This document shows, in pieces, positions 1-7,957 of a DNA stretch of 64,000 nt. Position 1 is the first letter of the stretch. Every line of letters begins with the position of its first letter. Under the pieces are notes generated by a model that saw only the letters and a list, made by a program, of their open reading frames with translations, ran no database searches and was not told the DNA's origin. The DNA is from Facklamia sp050409585. GTDB lineage: Bacteria > Bacillota > Bacilli > Lactobacillales > Aerococcaceae. The stretch covers positions 24,458 through 88,457 of the forward strand of contig NZ_JBNUPE010000007.1 in assembly GCF_050409585.1 (NCBI RefSeq), given 5' to 3'. Made by a program: the position numbers and the translations under genes.

Positions 1-167
1 CTCAGCTCGGCAAAAGTATCCGCTAATAGATCTTTACTCAACAATTTAATCCTTAAAGCAATTTCATAGGCCGTTAAGTTATCAAATTGTTCAGCAATAT
101 CAATTGGGTCCATGCGATTGATTTTTTCTTGTAAATGATTAATTTGATCGATTTGGTATTTCTTCAT
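1..167 (-). CDS. mgtE: Magnesium transporter MgtE, N-terminal fragment (cut by window edge)
   Basis: The first 55 codons of a minus-strand gene are visible; the rest lies outside the window. The peptide begins MKKYQIDQINHLQEKI and continues with DPIDIAEQFDNLTAYE and LLSKDLLADTFAEL. This is the helical-repeat pattern of the MgtE N-terminal domain, the cytoplasmic Mg2+-sensing part that precedes the CBS domains and the membrane channel. The start is the ATG at 165-167, preceded by AGGAGGG. A long structured leader lies upstream, which fits a metal-regulated transporter. Only the N domain is seen, so the family call rests on a short stretch. Confidence 0.7.
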   Translation of the reverse strand, partial: MKKYQIDQINHLQEKINRMDPIDIAEQFDNLTAYEIALRIKLLSKDLLADTFAEL

Positions 168-235
168 TTGTTTCCCTCCTAAATGAAAATTCTTTCATTT
201 ATATGTGATTTTACAAATCACTGTCATTTTTATAG

Positions 236-349
236 TTAAACAATTAAAGAACACCCACTAAAAGCAAGGCGAGTAAGCGATGCTGATAGTGAATGTCTTT
301 TTTTATAATTCTTGTTACTCCAGACTCGAACATCTTCTCCAGCATCCAT
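236..349 (-). CDS. Possible 37-residue leader peptide in the mgtE 5' region
   Basis: A small open frame starts at the ATG at 347-349, five bases after GGGGTGAG, and ends at 236-238, about 70 bases before mgtE. It begins MDAGEDVRVWSNKNYKKR and has no recognisable family. It overlaps both arms of the hairpins in this leader. If translated, its ribosome could influence which structure forms. It may equally be a chance frame in a structured RNA. Confidence 0.3.
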   Translation of the reverse strand: MDAGEDVRVWSNKNYKKRHSLSASLTRLAFSGCSLIV

Positions 350-360
350 CTTACTCACCC
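236..360 (-). promoter_or_regulatory. Structured leader (possible attenuator) upstream of mgtE
   Basis: Two pairings are visible in the minus-strand RNA. One is a long-range helix: GGUGAGUAAG (350-359) plus GAUGCUG (340-346) pairs with CAGCAUC (279-285) plus CUUACUCGCC (268-277). The other is a hairpin: AAAGA-CAUUCACUA (287-300) pairs with UAGUGGGUG-UUCUUU (246-260) and is followed by a weak U-rich stretch. Both use G-U pairs that work only on the minus strand. The 3' arm of the first helix lies inside the loop of the second. It does not look like the M-box or yybP-ykoY consensus as I know them. Confidence 0.5.
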
Positions 361-379
361 CTTGAAATTATTTATATTC

Positions 380-385
380 ATTATA
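380..385 (-). promoter_or_regulatory. -10 box (TATAAT) for the mgtE leader transcript
   Basis: A perfect TATAAT lies on the minus strand just upstream of the leader. The -35 region is poor (TTCGAT at about 17 bases). Confidence 0.45.
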
Positions 386-413
386 TCATAGCAATTTATT
401 TAATCGAATGCTA

Positions 414-444
414 GCTGAAAAAGCAATCTATTAAATGGATTGCT
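414..444 (-). terminator. Terminator at the end of the ars operon
   Basis: On the minus strand AGCAATC and GATTGCT form a stem with a 9-base loop, followed by TTTTT. It overlaps the last codons of the arsenite transporter. Confidence 0.6.
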
Positions 445-1483
445 CTTCTTTTCTAAAACAATGTTGCTTACTATTAGCAAAGCGAACTAACATTAACATA
501 ACAGGCACCTCTACTAAGACACCGACAACAGTCGTTAAAGTAGCTCCAGAAGAAAGTCCAAAAAGTGAAATAGCTACCGCTACCGCTAATTCAAAAAAGT
601 TAGAAGCACCAATCATGCCGCAAGGTGCTGCTATTGAGTATGGCAGGTTGACTTTATATGCTATAGCAAAAGTAATTCCAAAGATTAGTAAAGTTTGAAT
701 AATCAAAGGAATAGAAATCAATAGAATATTAAGCGGCTGATTCATAATATGGTTACCTTGGAAAGAGAAAATAATAATCAAAGTCAATAATAGGCCTAAA
801 GAAGTGTAACGATCAAAAGATGGAATAAAGGTATTCTCTAAGTAATCATTGCCTTTATTTGAGATAATAATGCGACGTGTAACCATACTCATTAAAAGCG
901 GAATAACAATAAAAAGTACAATAGATAATAATAGCGTCTCCCAAGGAATAGCAATATTCCCCATCTTTAATAAGAAACTAACAATTGGTACATAAGCTAC
1001 TAAAAGGATCAAATCATTGGTTGCCACTTGAACCAAAGTATAAGCACTGTTTCCTCGAGTCAATTTCGACCAAACAAAGACCATAGCAGTACATGGAGCT
1101 GCTCCTAAGAGAACGGCACCCGCTACATATTCAGAAGCTAATTCAGCTGATAAGAAACGACCATAGATAATATTAAAGAATAAATAAGCGATAAAATACA
1201 TGGTAAGTGGTTTGATCACCCAGTTGACCATCCAAGTAATATATAAGCCCTTAGGATTTTTTCCAATATTCTTAACACTATTAAAATCTATTTTCAACAT
1301 CATAGGGTAAATCATAATCCATAGGAGAATAGTTGTAGGAATGGAAACATTATAGAATTCAAATTGCCCGAGAAAGACTGGTATTTGCGGAATGAATTTT
1401 CCAATTAACACACCCATCATCATACAAACCAACACCCATAATGTTAAGTTTTTTTCAAACGATTTCATTTCAACTTGATTCAT
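431..1483 (-). CDS. acr3: ACR3-family arsenite efflux transporter
   Basis: A 350-residue membrane protein with about ten hydrophobic segments that exports As(III) driven by the membrane potential. The family hallmarks are present: GAAPCTAMVFVWS with the conserved Cys at residue 131, and APCGMIGASNFFELAVAVA near the C-terminus with the conserved Glu. The reading frame is open further upstream, but the ATG at 1481-1483, eight bases after AGGAGG, is the likely start and avoids overlapping arsC. It follows arsC and a damaged arsR on the same strand, so this is the export step of an ars operon. Length is normal for the family. Confidence 0.92.
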   Translation of the reverse strand: MNQVEMKSFEKNLTLWVLVCMMMGVLIGKFIPQIPVFLGQFEFYNVSIPTTILLWIMIYPMMLKIDFNSVKNIGKNPKGLYITWMVNWVIKPLTMYFIAYLFFNIIYGRFLSAELASEYVAGAVLLGAAPCTAMVFVWSKLTRGNSAYTLVQVATNDLILLVAYVPIVSFLLKMGNIAIPWETLLLSIVLFIVIPLLMSMVTRRIIISNKGNDYLENTFIPSFDRYTSLGLLLTLIIIFSFQGNHIMNQPLNILLISIPLIIQTLLIFGITFAIAYKVNLPYSIAAPCGMIGASNFFELAVAVAISLFGLSSGATLTTVVGVLVEVPVMLMLVRFANSKQHCFRKEEQSI

Positions 1484-1493
1484 AAAAAACCTC

Positions 1494-1892
1494 CTATAAT
1501 TGACTAATTTCGGCAACTAATTCTTTGACTTTTTGATCAATCGAAGCAACCACTTCTTTAAATGCTTCATCTGATTTACCACTGGGATCTTCTAAGCCCC
1601 AATCCTCTTTGCGATCATTAAAAGGAAGAAACGGACAATTCACATTACAGCCCATAGTGATCAAATAGTCGATTTCAGCTAGTTCAGTGATTAATTTAGG
1701 CTGCTGGTTAGCTTCCATATCTATCTGGTAGATATCTTTCATTAAACGCACAGCCTCTTGATTAATTTGATCTTTTTCTTCCGTTCCAGCTGAATATGCC
1801 TCAATTACACCTTGACCATAACGTTTGGCAAGCGCTTCTGCTATTTGGCTTCGACATGAGTTATGAACACAGACAAATGCTACTTTTTTCAT
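1494..1892 (-). CDS. arsC: Arsenate reductase, thioredoxin-coupled type
   Basis: A 132-residue protein of the low-molecular-weight phosphatase fold that reduces arsenate to arsenite for export by the neighbouring ACR3 pump. The CX5R phosphate-binding loop is at the N-terminus (C8-VHNSC-R14). The relay cysteines are C82 and C86 in MGCNVNCPFLP. The general-acid region EDPSGKSDE follows. In the Staphylococcus/Bacillus enzymes the second pair is C82/C89, so the spacing here is shorter. It sits between arsR and acr3 with short gaps, as in standard ars operons. Confidence 0.92.
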   Translation of the reverse strand: MKKVAFVCVHNSCRSQIAEALAKRYGQGVIEAYSAGTEEKDQINQEAVRLMKDIYQIDMEANQQPKLITELAEIDYLITMGCNVNCPFLPFNDRKEDWGLEDPSGKSDEAFKEVVASIDQKVKELVAEISQL

Positions 1893-1920
1893 TTTACAAC
1901 TCCTTTAAATAGCTAACTGC

Positions 1921-2220
1921 TTAAAACTTGTTGATTTCTTTATCAGTAGGCTTAGTTAAAACATTGAGATTTGACATAAAGCGATTTCGCCCTTGATTAG
2001 AAATACGATCGTAAACCCATTTCTCTTCCTGACGCTCTTTAACAATGCCTGATCCAACTATTTTTTTCATGTGGTAAGACAATCCCGATGGAGAATGGTC
2101 AAGTTGCTCAAGTAATACACAAGCACACTGTTCCCCCTTCTTCAAAAGCTGCAAAATAACTAAACGATTCTCATCACTTAACGCTTTGTCTTAATCAACC
2201 ATCACCTTTAAATCTTCCAT
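1921..2220 (-). pseudogene. arsR: ArsR-type repressor gene with an in-frame stop at codon 10
   Basis: From the ATG at 2218-2220, with a good GAGGTGATAAA ribosome site, the frame reads MEDLKVMVD, a TAA stop at 2191-2193, then DKALSDENRLVILQLLKKGEQCACVLLEQL and a full winged helix ending near KEINKF. The metal-binding CxC-type helix (EQCACVLLEQL) and the recognition helix (SPSGLSYHMKKIV) are intact, so without the stop this would be a normal 99-residue ArsR. A TTG at 2152-2154 could restart translation, but it lacks a ribosome site and would omit the first helices. Loss of the repressor would leave arsC and acr3 expressed constitutively. A sequencing error is the main alternative. Confidence 0.75.
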
Positions 2221-2232
2221 TTTATCACCTCA

Positions 2233-2250
2233 CATCAAATCTTATTGATG
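2233..2250. promoter_or_regulatory. Probable ArsR operator
   Basis: CATCAA and TTGATG form an inverted repeat with a 6-base spacer, just upstream of the arsR ribosome site and just downstream of a TATATG -10-like box. Position and sequence resemble ArsR/SmtB operators. Confidence 0.5.
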
Positions 2251-2307
2251 TTTCAGCATATAACAAATGTACCCTTATACCAATTTGTTTTGATATGAGG
2301 CTTGGCT

Positions 2308-3606
2308 TTAATCTTCTTTATAAGTGAGGTATTGAGGTCTATCGGATAAGGCTATTTCTCCATCATTAACTTTTATCCATCTATCCTCTAATAGATGACG
2401 ATATGCTCCATCAGCAAGTGGTATTTTAATCGAACCATGTTTTTCTTTATTCAAAGCAAAGATCCCCATCAAACATTCTTCATGGTTTTGATACTTAACC
2501 CAAACAGCTTCTAAGTCATCATCGCCACCCACTTCAAAACTTCCTTCACAAGGAATATACTCCTTTTTAATTTGGATTAAGTCCGCTAAATACTCTGAAA
2601 AAGTCGACTCATTAGACCAGTCGATTGGATCTTTTTCAAAAAGATTAGGTAGATGATTAGCTTGAATCTCTTGTCCATTATAGATTAAATGCGCACCACG
2701 TAAAAAGAGGTTAAAGGCTGTTATTTGTTCTAACGAGTGCTTATCCTTAATTCTTGCTGCAATACGTTTTTGATCATGATTTTCTAAAAAACGTAATTTA
2801 GTGAAGTTGGCAGGATAAATCCAATTTTGTCGATTTAAACTAGTAAGGTAAGCAGATAAAGGTTGATTTCCTTCTAAATAAGCAACCCAATCATTAAAAA
2901 TATCATAATCATAGGTCAAATCAAAAGCTTGATAGACTTCGGAGTCTGACAGTCCGGTCATAGCTTGTTTTCTTGTTTCGAGAATAAATGAAGGCTCAAC
3001 ACTCTCTGCTAACCACACTAAGTCAGGATTAACTTCTTTAACTGCTTCACGAGCAGCCAACCAAAAATCTAAAGGAATTAAAGAAGCTACATCACAGCGA
3101 AAACCATCAACGATTTTGGCATAGTCCATTAAAGTCTCAATTTGATAATCCCATAAGTCAAAATTGTCATTATAATCCAAATCGATAATATCTGTCCAAT
3201 CACCAATCTGATTACTAAAACTGCCGTCTGGTTTTTGATAAAACCATTGAGATTTTTGATTGCTTAAAAGACTGTCTGGAGAGGTATGATTATAAACGAT
3301 ATCAATCATCACTTTCATACCCGCTTGATGAATTTGATCCACTAAATGAATAAAATCCTCGCGACTACCTAACTCTGAGTGAATGCCGCGATAGTCTTTT
3401 ATGGCATAGGGTGATCCTTTTGTGCCCTTTCGTTTAATCTTTCCGATCGGATAATGAGGCAAAAACCAAACCATATCAACCCCTAACTTTTTTAAACGTG
3501 GAATTTCAGCTTCCACCTCTTTAAAACTACCTTCTTTTGAAAAGTTACGGGTAAATATACTGTAAATTACCAGCTTCCTTAACTCTAATGCACTTTCTTT
3601 AGCCAT
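2308..3606 (-). CDS. Cytoplasmic alpha-amylase family protein (GH13)
   Basis: A 432-residue (beta/alpha)8 glycoside hydrolase acting on alpha-glucosidic bonds of maltodextrin-like sugars. All four GH13 regions are visible: DIVYNH at 102-107, GFRCDVA with nucleophile D172, WLAESVEP with acid/base E201, and FLENHDQKR with the HD pair at 277-278. There is no signal peptide, so it should act inside the cell on imported oligosaccharides. The start is the ATG at 3604-3606 after AGGAGGACTAGG; the frame extends 42 codons further into the divergent promoter and is not used. It is divergent from a sugar ABC transporter, and malQ lies elsewhere in the window. The exact bond specificity cannot be read. 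Confidence 0.88.
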   Translation of the reverse strand: MAKESALELRKLVIYSIFTRNFSKEGSFKEVEAEIPRLKKLGVDMVWFLPHYPIGKIKRKGTKGSPYAIKDYRGIHSELGSREDFIHLVDQIHQAGMKVMIDIVYNHTSPDSLLSNQKSQWFYQKPDGSFSNQIGDWTDIIDLDYNDNFDLWDYQIETLMDYAKIVDGFRCDVASLIPLDFWLAAREAVKEVNPDLVWLAESVEPSFILETRKQAMTGLSDSEVYQAFDLTYDYDIFNDWVAYLEGNQPLSAYLTSLNRQNWIYPANFTKLRFLENHDQKRIAARIKDKHSLEQITAFNLFLRGAHLIYNGQEIQANHLPNLFEKDPIDWSNESTFSEYLADLIQIKKEYIPCEGSFEVGGDDDLEAVWVKYQNHEECLMGIFALNKEKHGSIKIPLADGAYRHLLEDRWIKVNDGEIALSDRPQYLTYKED

Positions 3607-3641
3607 CCTAGTCCTCCTGTTTGTAACTTTTTTTATTAATT

Positions 3642-3657
3642 TTGCAAACGATTGCAA
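3642..3657. promoter_or_regulatory. MalR/LacI-type operator between the amylase and transporter genes
   Basis: TTGCAAACGATTGCAA has inverted TTGCAA half sites around a CG centre, as in LacI/MalR/CcpA-family operators. It lies in the only gap between the two divergent genes and could control both. No LacI-family regulator is encoded in the window. Confidence 0.6.
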
Positions 3658-3716
3658 ACCTTTATTCTTAAAGCTATAATTATTATAACAAAAGTGAAAA
3701 TTATAGGAGGAATACC

Positions 3717-4988
3717 ATGACAATTCTATCAAAAATTTCTAAGGCTAGCTTGATTTTAGCGGCTAGTTCTCTCATATCTCTGCCGAGCGCTTCAGCTGCG
3801 TCCGACAGTCCTGATGCTTTTACGCTCTATTCTAACAAAAGTGAAACTCAAGAGGCTTTAACTAACTATGCTAAAACATGGGGTGAGGCTAATGGAGTGG
3901 ATGTTACAGTTAAAGTCTGTTCAGGTTCCTGTACTCTAGGTGACCAATTGAAATCAGATTTCACAGCGGGTGACGGTCCTGATGTCTTTGTTATTGAAGG
4001 GCAAGGAGGCTACGATATCTGGGCTGATTTCCTCACTCCTCTTGAAGGTGATTGGATTGATCAAACTGAATTTGAATTTAAACAAGGCGATGAAGTCTAT
4101 GGTTTCCCTGTTTCAGTTGAAGGCTATGGTTTAGCTTATAATGCAGACCTTTTAGAAAAAGCAGGCATTGATCCAGCTAGTTTAGATTCTTTTGAAGCAG
4201 TCAAAGCTGCTTTTGAAGATTTAGAAAATCGTAAAGAAGAATTAGGACTGACTTCAGTTGTAGCAAATGCTACTAAAGAAGGCGAAACATGGATTATGGG
4301 TAATCATGACTTCAACGCTTATCTTGGATCCGGTTTAGAAAATGGTGACCGTACTGTTACAGAAATGACCCTTAAAGGTGAAGTCGATGAAGACCGTATG
4401 GCAAACTATGCGGATTGGGTAGAGCTTCTCTTCCAACATACTGACAAGCAAATGTTAACAGTAGGTACACAAGAAGACATGGATATTGCTTTTGCTACAG
4501 GGCAAGCAGCTTTCCTTCATCAAGGAAACTGGAAAGATCCCAACTTAGCAGAATTAGAGGCTGATTTCAAAATGGGCTTCATTCCTTATCAAACACTAGG
4601 AACTGATGCAAATGCTGATGGTCTCTTTATTGGTGCTCCATCATATTATGTTGTGAATAAAGAATCTGGCGCAATGGAATCTATCAATAAATTCTTCCAA
4701 GACATGGTGGATACTCCTGAAGGTCAAGACTATATTGTAAACCAAGCCAATATGATCTCACCTTTCTCAACCACTGAAGAAACACCACAAGCGCCAATGT
4801 CTGCATTCTTAGCACAATGGATTGTTGATGAAAAGCCAGTTTACTCCTTTGATTCGACTTATTTTATGCCTGATGGTTTCGGTATGAATAACCTAGGCCC
4901 TATCTATGGTCAATTTGCTCAAGGTAACATTGACAAAGATGAATTCATTCAACTAATGTCTGAAGAAATTTCACAACTTTCAGAATAA
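3717..4988 (+). CDS. Sugar ABC transporter substrate-binding protein (maltodextrin-type)
   Basis: A 423-residue extracellular solute-binding protein of family 1, followed by two sugar-type permeases. The N-terminus is a typical export signal (positive residues, then SLILAASSLISLPSASA). There is no lipobox cysteine: the first cysteines are C68 and C72 (CSGSC) in the mature part. This is unusual for a Gram-positive binding protein, which normally needs a lipid anchor. ATG at 3717 follows AGGAGG by six bases. The divergent amylase and MalR-like operator suggest a maltodextrin substrate, but the ligand cannot be proven from sequence. Confidence 0.85.
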   Translation: MTILSKISKASLILAASSLISLPSASAASDSPDAFTLYSNKSETQEALTNYAKTWGEANGVDVTVKVCSGSCTLGDQLKSDFTAGDGPDVFVIEGQGGYDIWADFLTPLEGDWIDQTEFEFKQGDEVYGFPVSVEGYGLAYNADLLEKAGIDPASLDSFEAVKAAFEDLENRKEELGLTSVVANATKEGETWIMGNHDFNAYLGSGLENGDRTVTEMTLKGEVDEDRMANYADWVELLFQHTDKQMLTVGTQEDMDIAFATGQAAFLHQGNWKDPNLAELEADFKMGFIPYQTLGTDANADGLFIGAPSYYVVNKESGAMESINKFFQDMVDTPEGQDYIVNQANMISPFSTTEETPQAPMSAFLAQWIVDEKPVYSFDSTYFMPDGFGMNNLGPIYGQFAQGNIDKDEFIQLMSEEISQLSE

Positions 4989-5012
4989 AAGGTTAATTTA
5001 GCAGTGTTCTTA

Positions 5013-5044
5013 AAGGGACTAGAGGGTTTCTTCTAGTTCCTTCA
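5013..5044 (+). terminator. Intergenic hairpin between binding-protein and permease genes
   Basis: GGGACTAGA and TCTAGTTCC form a stem (with one G-U pair) after the binding-protein gene, followed by TTC. Such hairpins often stabilise or attenuate the message so that the binding protein is made in excess. Confidence 0.5.
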
Positions 5045-5062
5045 TTTATAAGGAGGGTTCTT

Positions 5063-5989
5063 ATGGCATCTGCCTCTCATAAAAAATCTCGTAGTAAACG
5101 GCAGCGTCGCAATTTTATTTTTTTAGTGGCCCCTGCTTTTATTGCACTTACTTTAGTGATTTTCATTCCCTTCGTGATGGGCATTTATTATTCATTTACG
5201 AATTGGGGCGGGATTATTAAGCCTGTTGCAGATTTTATTGGTTTGGGTAATTATAAAGAAAGTTTTGCCGATTCTCGTTTTCGTTATTCTCTGATGGTTA
5301 CCTTTATTTTTGCTTTTTTTAATATAATTATTATTAATTTAGTCGCTTTTACTTTAGCTATGATTGTTTCTAGTCAAGTTAAAGGTAGAGATATTTATCG
5401 TGCGGGCTTCTTTGTTCCTAATCTAATTGGTGGAATTGTCTTGGGTTATATTTGGCAATTTATCTATAATAATGTTTTTCCTCAAGTTGGAGAATTGTTG
5501 GCTTTCGATTGGCTGGTTGAAAATCTCTTCTTAGGTTCTCCGCGTCTAGCTGTTTCTGCCTTGGTTTTAACTTCAACTTGGCAATATGCCGGTTATATTA
5601 TGATGATTTATTACGCGGGCTTGCAAAACGTTCCTCGTTCATTGTATGAATCTGCTTCCTTAGATGGAGCCAATTGGTGGGGAAAGCTACGCCACATTAC
5701 TTTGCCAATGATTATGCCATCATTTACTGTTTCTTTATTTTTAACCATTAATAATTCCTTTAAAATATTCGATGTCAATTACTCCTTGACGGGTGGTGGC
5801 CCTTCTATGATGTGGAATAGTGAAGCCATCAAGTCTACTGAGTTTATCACTATGAATATTTATAATACTGCTTCTGTTGAAAATAATTTAGCTTATGGTC
5901 AAGCTCGAGCAGTAATTCTTTTTGTTATTCTAGTCATTATTAGTCTTAGTCAGACTTATATTACAAAACGTCAGGAGGTCGAAATGTAA
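5063..5989 (+). CDS. Sugar ABC transporter permease, MalF/UgpA type
   Basis: A 308-residue inner-membrane subunit with six predicted membrane segments, beginning after a basic N-terminus (HKKSRSKRQRR). The EAA loop that contacts the ATPase is YESASLDGANWWGKLRHITLP. It overlaps the next permease by one base (TAATG), so the two are translationally coupled. No ATPase gene accompanies the set, so it presumably uses a shared MsmX/MsmK-type ATPase encoded elsewhere, as is common in Firmicutes. AAGGAGG precedes the ATG. Confidence 0.9.
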   Translation: MASASHKKSRSKRQRRNFIFLVAPAFIALTLVIFIPFVMGIYYSFTNWGGIIKPVADFIGLGNYKESFADSRFRYSLMVTFIFAFFNIIIINLVAFTLAMIVSSQVKGRDIYRAGFFVPNLIGGIVLGYIWQFIYNNVFPQVGELLAFDWLVENLFLGSPRLAVSALVLTSTWQYAGYIMMIYYAGLQNVPRSLYESASLDGANWWGKLRHITLPMIMPSFTVSLFLTINNSFKIFDVNYSLTGGGPSMMWNSEAIKSTEFITMNIYNTASVENNLAYGQARAVILFVILVIISLSQTYITKRQEVEM

Positions 5990-6861
5990 TGTCAATTGTC
6001 AAATGGAAAAAGTTTTTCTTAGAGTTGTTCGCCCTCTTAGTTTTTGTCTTATTTATCAGCCCCTTACTGTTAATATTTATTAACTCAGCCAAGTCCTCTC
6101 GCGAAATATTAGTCAATCCACTCTCACTGCCTGAAAATTGGGGACAAATATGGGAAAACTTCCTTACTATTTGGAACAACCCCTCTATTGATTATCCTAG
6201 TTCTTTTTTATCATCAGTAATTATTACTGTCACTTCCTTGGCTCTAATTAGTCTGGTCAGTTCATTAGCTGCTTGGGGATTAGTGAGATACAAATCAAAA
6301 ACTTCTTCACTCATTTTTTATATGTTTGTGGCTTCAATGGTTATCCCTTTCCAAGTCGTCATGTATCCACTGATTACTTGGTTTAGAATCCTATCCATGA
6401 ATGTAACTGAACCCCTAATGAATTTCTCACTCTTGAGATCTTATCCTGGGATAATCTTGGCCTACATTGGCTTTGGAATGGGCATGTCTGTCTTTATGTT
6501 TCATGGTTTTTTAAAGGGTGTCCCACTTGAGATTGAAGAAGCTGCCGAAATAGATGGTGCTAACAAACTACAAACTTTCTTTTATGTAGTCATGCCCATT
6601 ATGAAACCAATCTATGTTACGATTATTATTTTAAATGGCATTTGGATCTGGAATGATTTCTTACTGCCGATGCAATTGTTAGGTGTCGGTAATGACATTC
6701 AAACATTACCGATTGCTATTTCAAACTTTGCCGGTTCCTACACTAAACAGTGGGATATGATTTTATCTTCATCCTTAATGATTATGATTCCAATCATTAT
6801 TGTTTTCCTCTTTGCTCAAAAACAAATCCTTAAAGGCATGGTTGATGGAGCAATTAAATAA
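5989..6861 (+). CDS. Sugar ABC transporter permease, MalG/UgpE type
   Basis: A 290-residue membrane protein and second half of the permease pair. The EAA motif is EIEEAAEIDGANKLQTFFYV. Six membrane helices are apparent. Its ATG overlaps the stop of the preceding permease, and a clear terminator follows, closing a three-gene transcript of binding protein and two permeases. It does not carry the extra periplasmic domain of enterobacterial MalF/G. Confidence 0.9.
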   Translation: MSIVKWKKFFLELFALLVFVLFISPLLLIFINSAKSSREILVNPLSLPENWGQIWENFLTIWNNPSIDYPSSFLSSVIITVTSLALISLVSSLAAWGLVRYKSKTSSLIFYMFVASMVIPFQVVMYPLITWFRILSMNVTEPLMNFSLLRSYPGIILAYIGFGMGMSVFMFHGFLKGVPLEIEEAAEIDGANKLQTFFYVVMPIMKPIYVTIIILNGIWIWNDFLLPMQLLGVGNDIQTLPIAISNFAGSYTKQWDMILSSSLMIMIPIIIVFLFAQKQILKGMVDGAIK

Positions 6862-6870
6862 AACAAACTA

Positions 6871-6915
6871 AATAGAGATCCTGCCAGACAAATCAAAGAA
6901 GGATCTCTATTTTTA
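6871..6915 (+). terminator. Terminator after the sugar transporter operon
   Basis: AATAGAGATCC and GGATCTCTATT form a strong stem, followed by TTTTATT. Confidence 0.8.
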
Positions 6916-7034
6916 TTAGCTTTTGAGGAAACTATAACAATATTCAAGCTCTCATAAAATCAATCATAATGCAAAAAACAAAACAATCTATTAAACAAAA
7001 ATTAGCTTTATTAGTAGAAATAGCCGTCATTTGA

Positions 7035-7040
7035 TATAAT
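7035..7040 (+). promoter_or_regulatory. -10 box for the LysR regulator gene
   Basis: TATAAT lies 18 bases upstream of the AAGGAGG ribosome site of the LysR gene. The -35 is weak (TTAGTA). Confidence 0.4.
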
Positions 7041-7072
7041 GAATTTAAAAAATCTAAAAGGAGGTGTCTATC

Positions 7073-7957
7073 TTGGATATACGTCAGATTAAATATTTTA
7101 TTGCTGTAGCAGAAACAAAAAACATTTCTCACGCTGCTAAAAGTCTTTTTATTACTCAACCTACACTTTCCCAAGCAATTAAAAAAATTGAACTGGAACT
7201 AGATACACAACTTTTTACTTATTCAGAAAAAGAAATGACGCTTACTCATACCGGTAAAATTCTTTATGACAGGGGGAAAAACTTGACCGAAGCTTTCGAT
7301 GAACTAGTTCTTGAAATTCAAGGCTATAATCATAATCCAGCTGAAATAATGAAAGTCGGATTAACTTCTCTCTTTGCCATTCAATTCATGCCTCAAATAT
7401 CAAAATTTATTGCTACCCATTCCAACTTGGAATTGGTCCTAGTTCAAGATGGGTCTCGTCATCTTCAACAATTGCTTGCTGAGGGTACAATTGACATTGG
7501 CCTCGTTTCTTTTCCTAAGATTGAAGAAGGCATTCATATTGAACCTTTAAACACGACCACTCAAGGATATAAGGTCAGTGTTGTTCTACCTAAAAGCAAC
7601 CCACTCTCTAGTCGTGCTTCGCTTGAATTTAAAGATTTAAGAGACGAAAATTTCTGTAATCTAACTGATAATTTTATGCTAGGTGAAATGTTACCTAAAC
7701 GCTGTCGCAAGGTTGGGTTCGATCCAAATATTGTTCTAGTCAACAATGATTGGGAAGTGCTTACTCATAGCTTAAAAAGCTTAAACTCAATCTGCATTTT
7801 ACCGAGTGAGTTTAAGCCTTTAAGCAAATTAGAAGAACTCGCTTGGGTTCCCTTGGAAGATCGCAATAACTATTATCCGATTGGTATTGCTTTGCGAAAT
7901 AATTATACATTGACACCAGCGATGAATGAATTTATATCCATCATAAAATCAAATTAA
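7073..7957 (+). CDS. LysR-family transcriptional regulator
   Basis: A 294-residue regulator with an N-terminal winged helix-turn-helix (IRQIKYFIAVAETKNISHAAKSL, then TQPTLSQAIKKIE) and a C-terminal substrate-binding-type effector domain. The likely start is the TTG at 7073-7075, seven bases after AAGGAGGTG; the GTG at 7064 overlaps that ribosome site. Its 3' end overlaps the end of buk by four bases, convergently. The position beside the pdh-ptb-buk operon makes that operon a candidate target, but its own promoter region faces the transporter operon. The effector is unknown. Confidence 0.85.
   Translation: MDIRQIKYFIAVAETKNISHAAKSLFITQPTLSQAIKKIELELDTQLFTYSEKEMTLTHTGKILYDRGKNLTEAFDELVLEIQGYNHNPAEIMKVGLTSLFAIQFMPQISKFIATHSNLELVLVQDGSRHLQQLLAEGTIDIGLVSFPKIEEGIHIEPLNTTTQGYKVSVVLPKSNPLSSRASLEFKDLRDENFCNLTDNFMLGEMLPKRCRKVGFDPNIVLVNNDWEVLTHSLKSLNSICILPSEFKPLSKLEELAWVPLEDRNNYYPIGIALRNNYTLTPAMNEFISIIKSN

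Noticed and set aside
435..698. Plus-strand open frames opposite acr3 and many other long frames opposite real genes
   Set aside because: They have no ribosome sites or family resemblance and mirror well-identified genes on the other strand.
1921..2154. A functional short ArsR starting at TTG 2154
   Set aside because: There is no ribosome site, and a full-length start with a strong site exists upstream whose frame fits ArsR through the stop.
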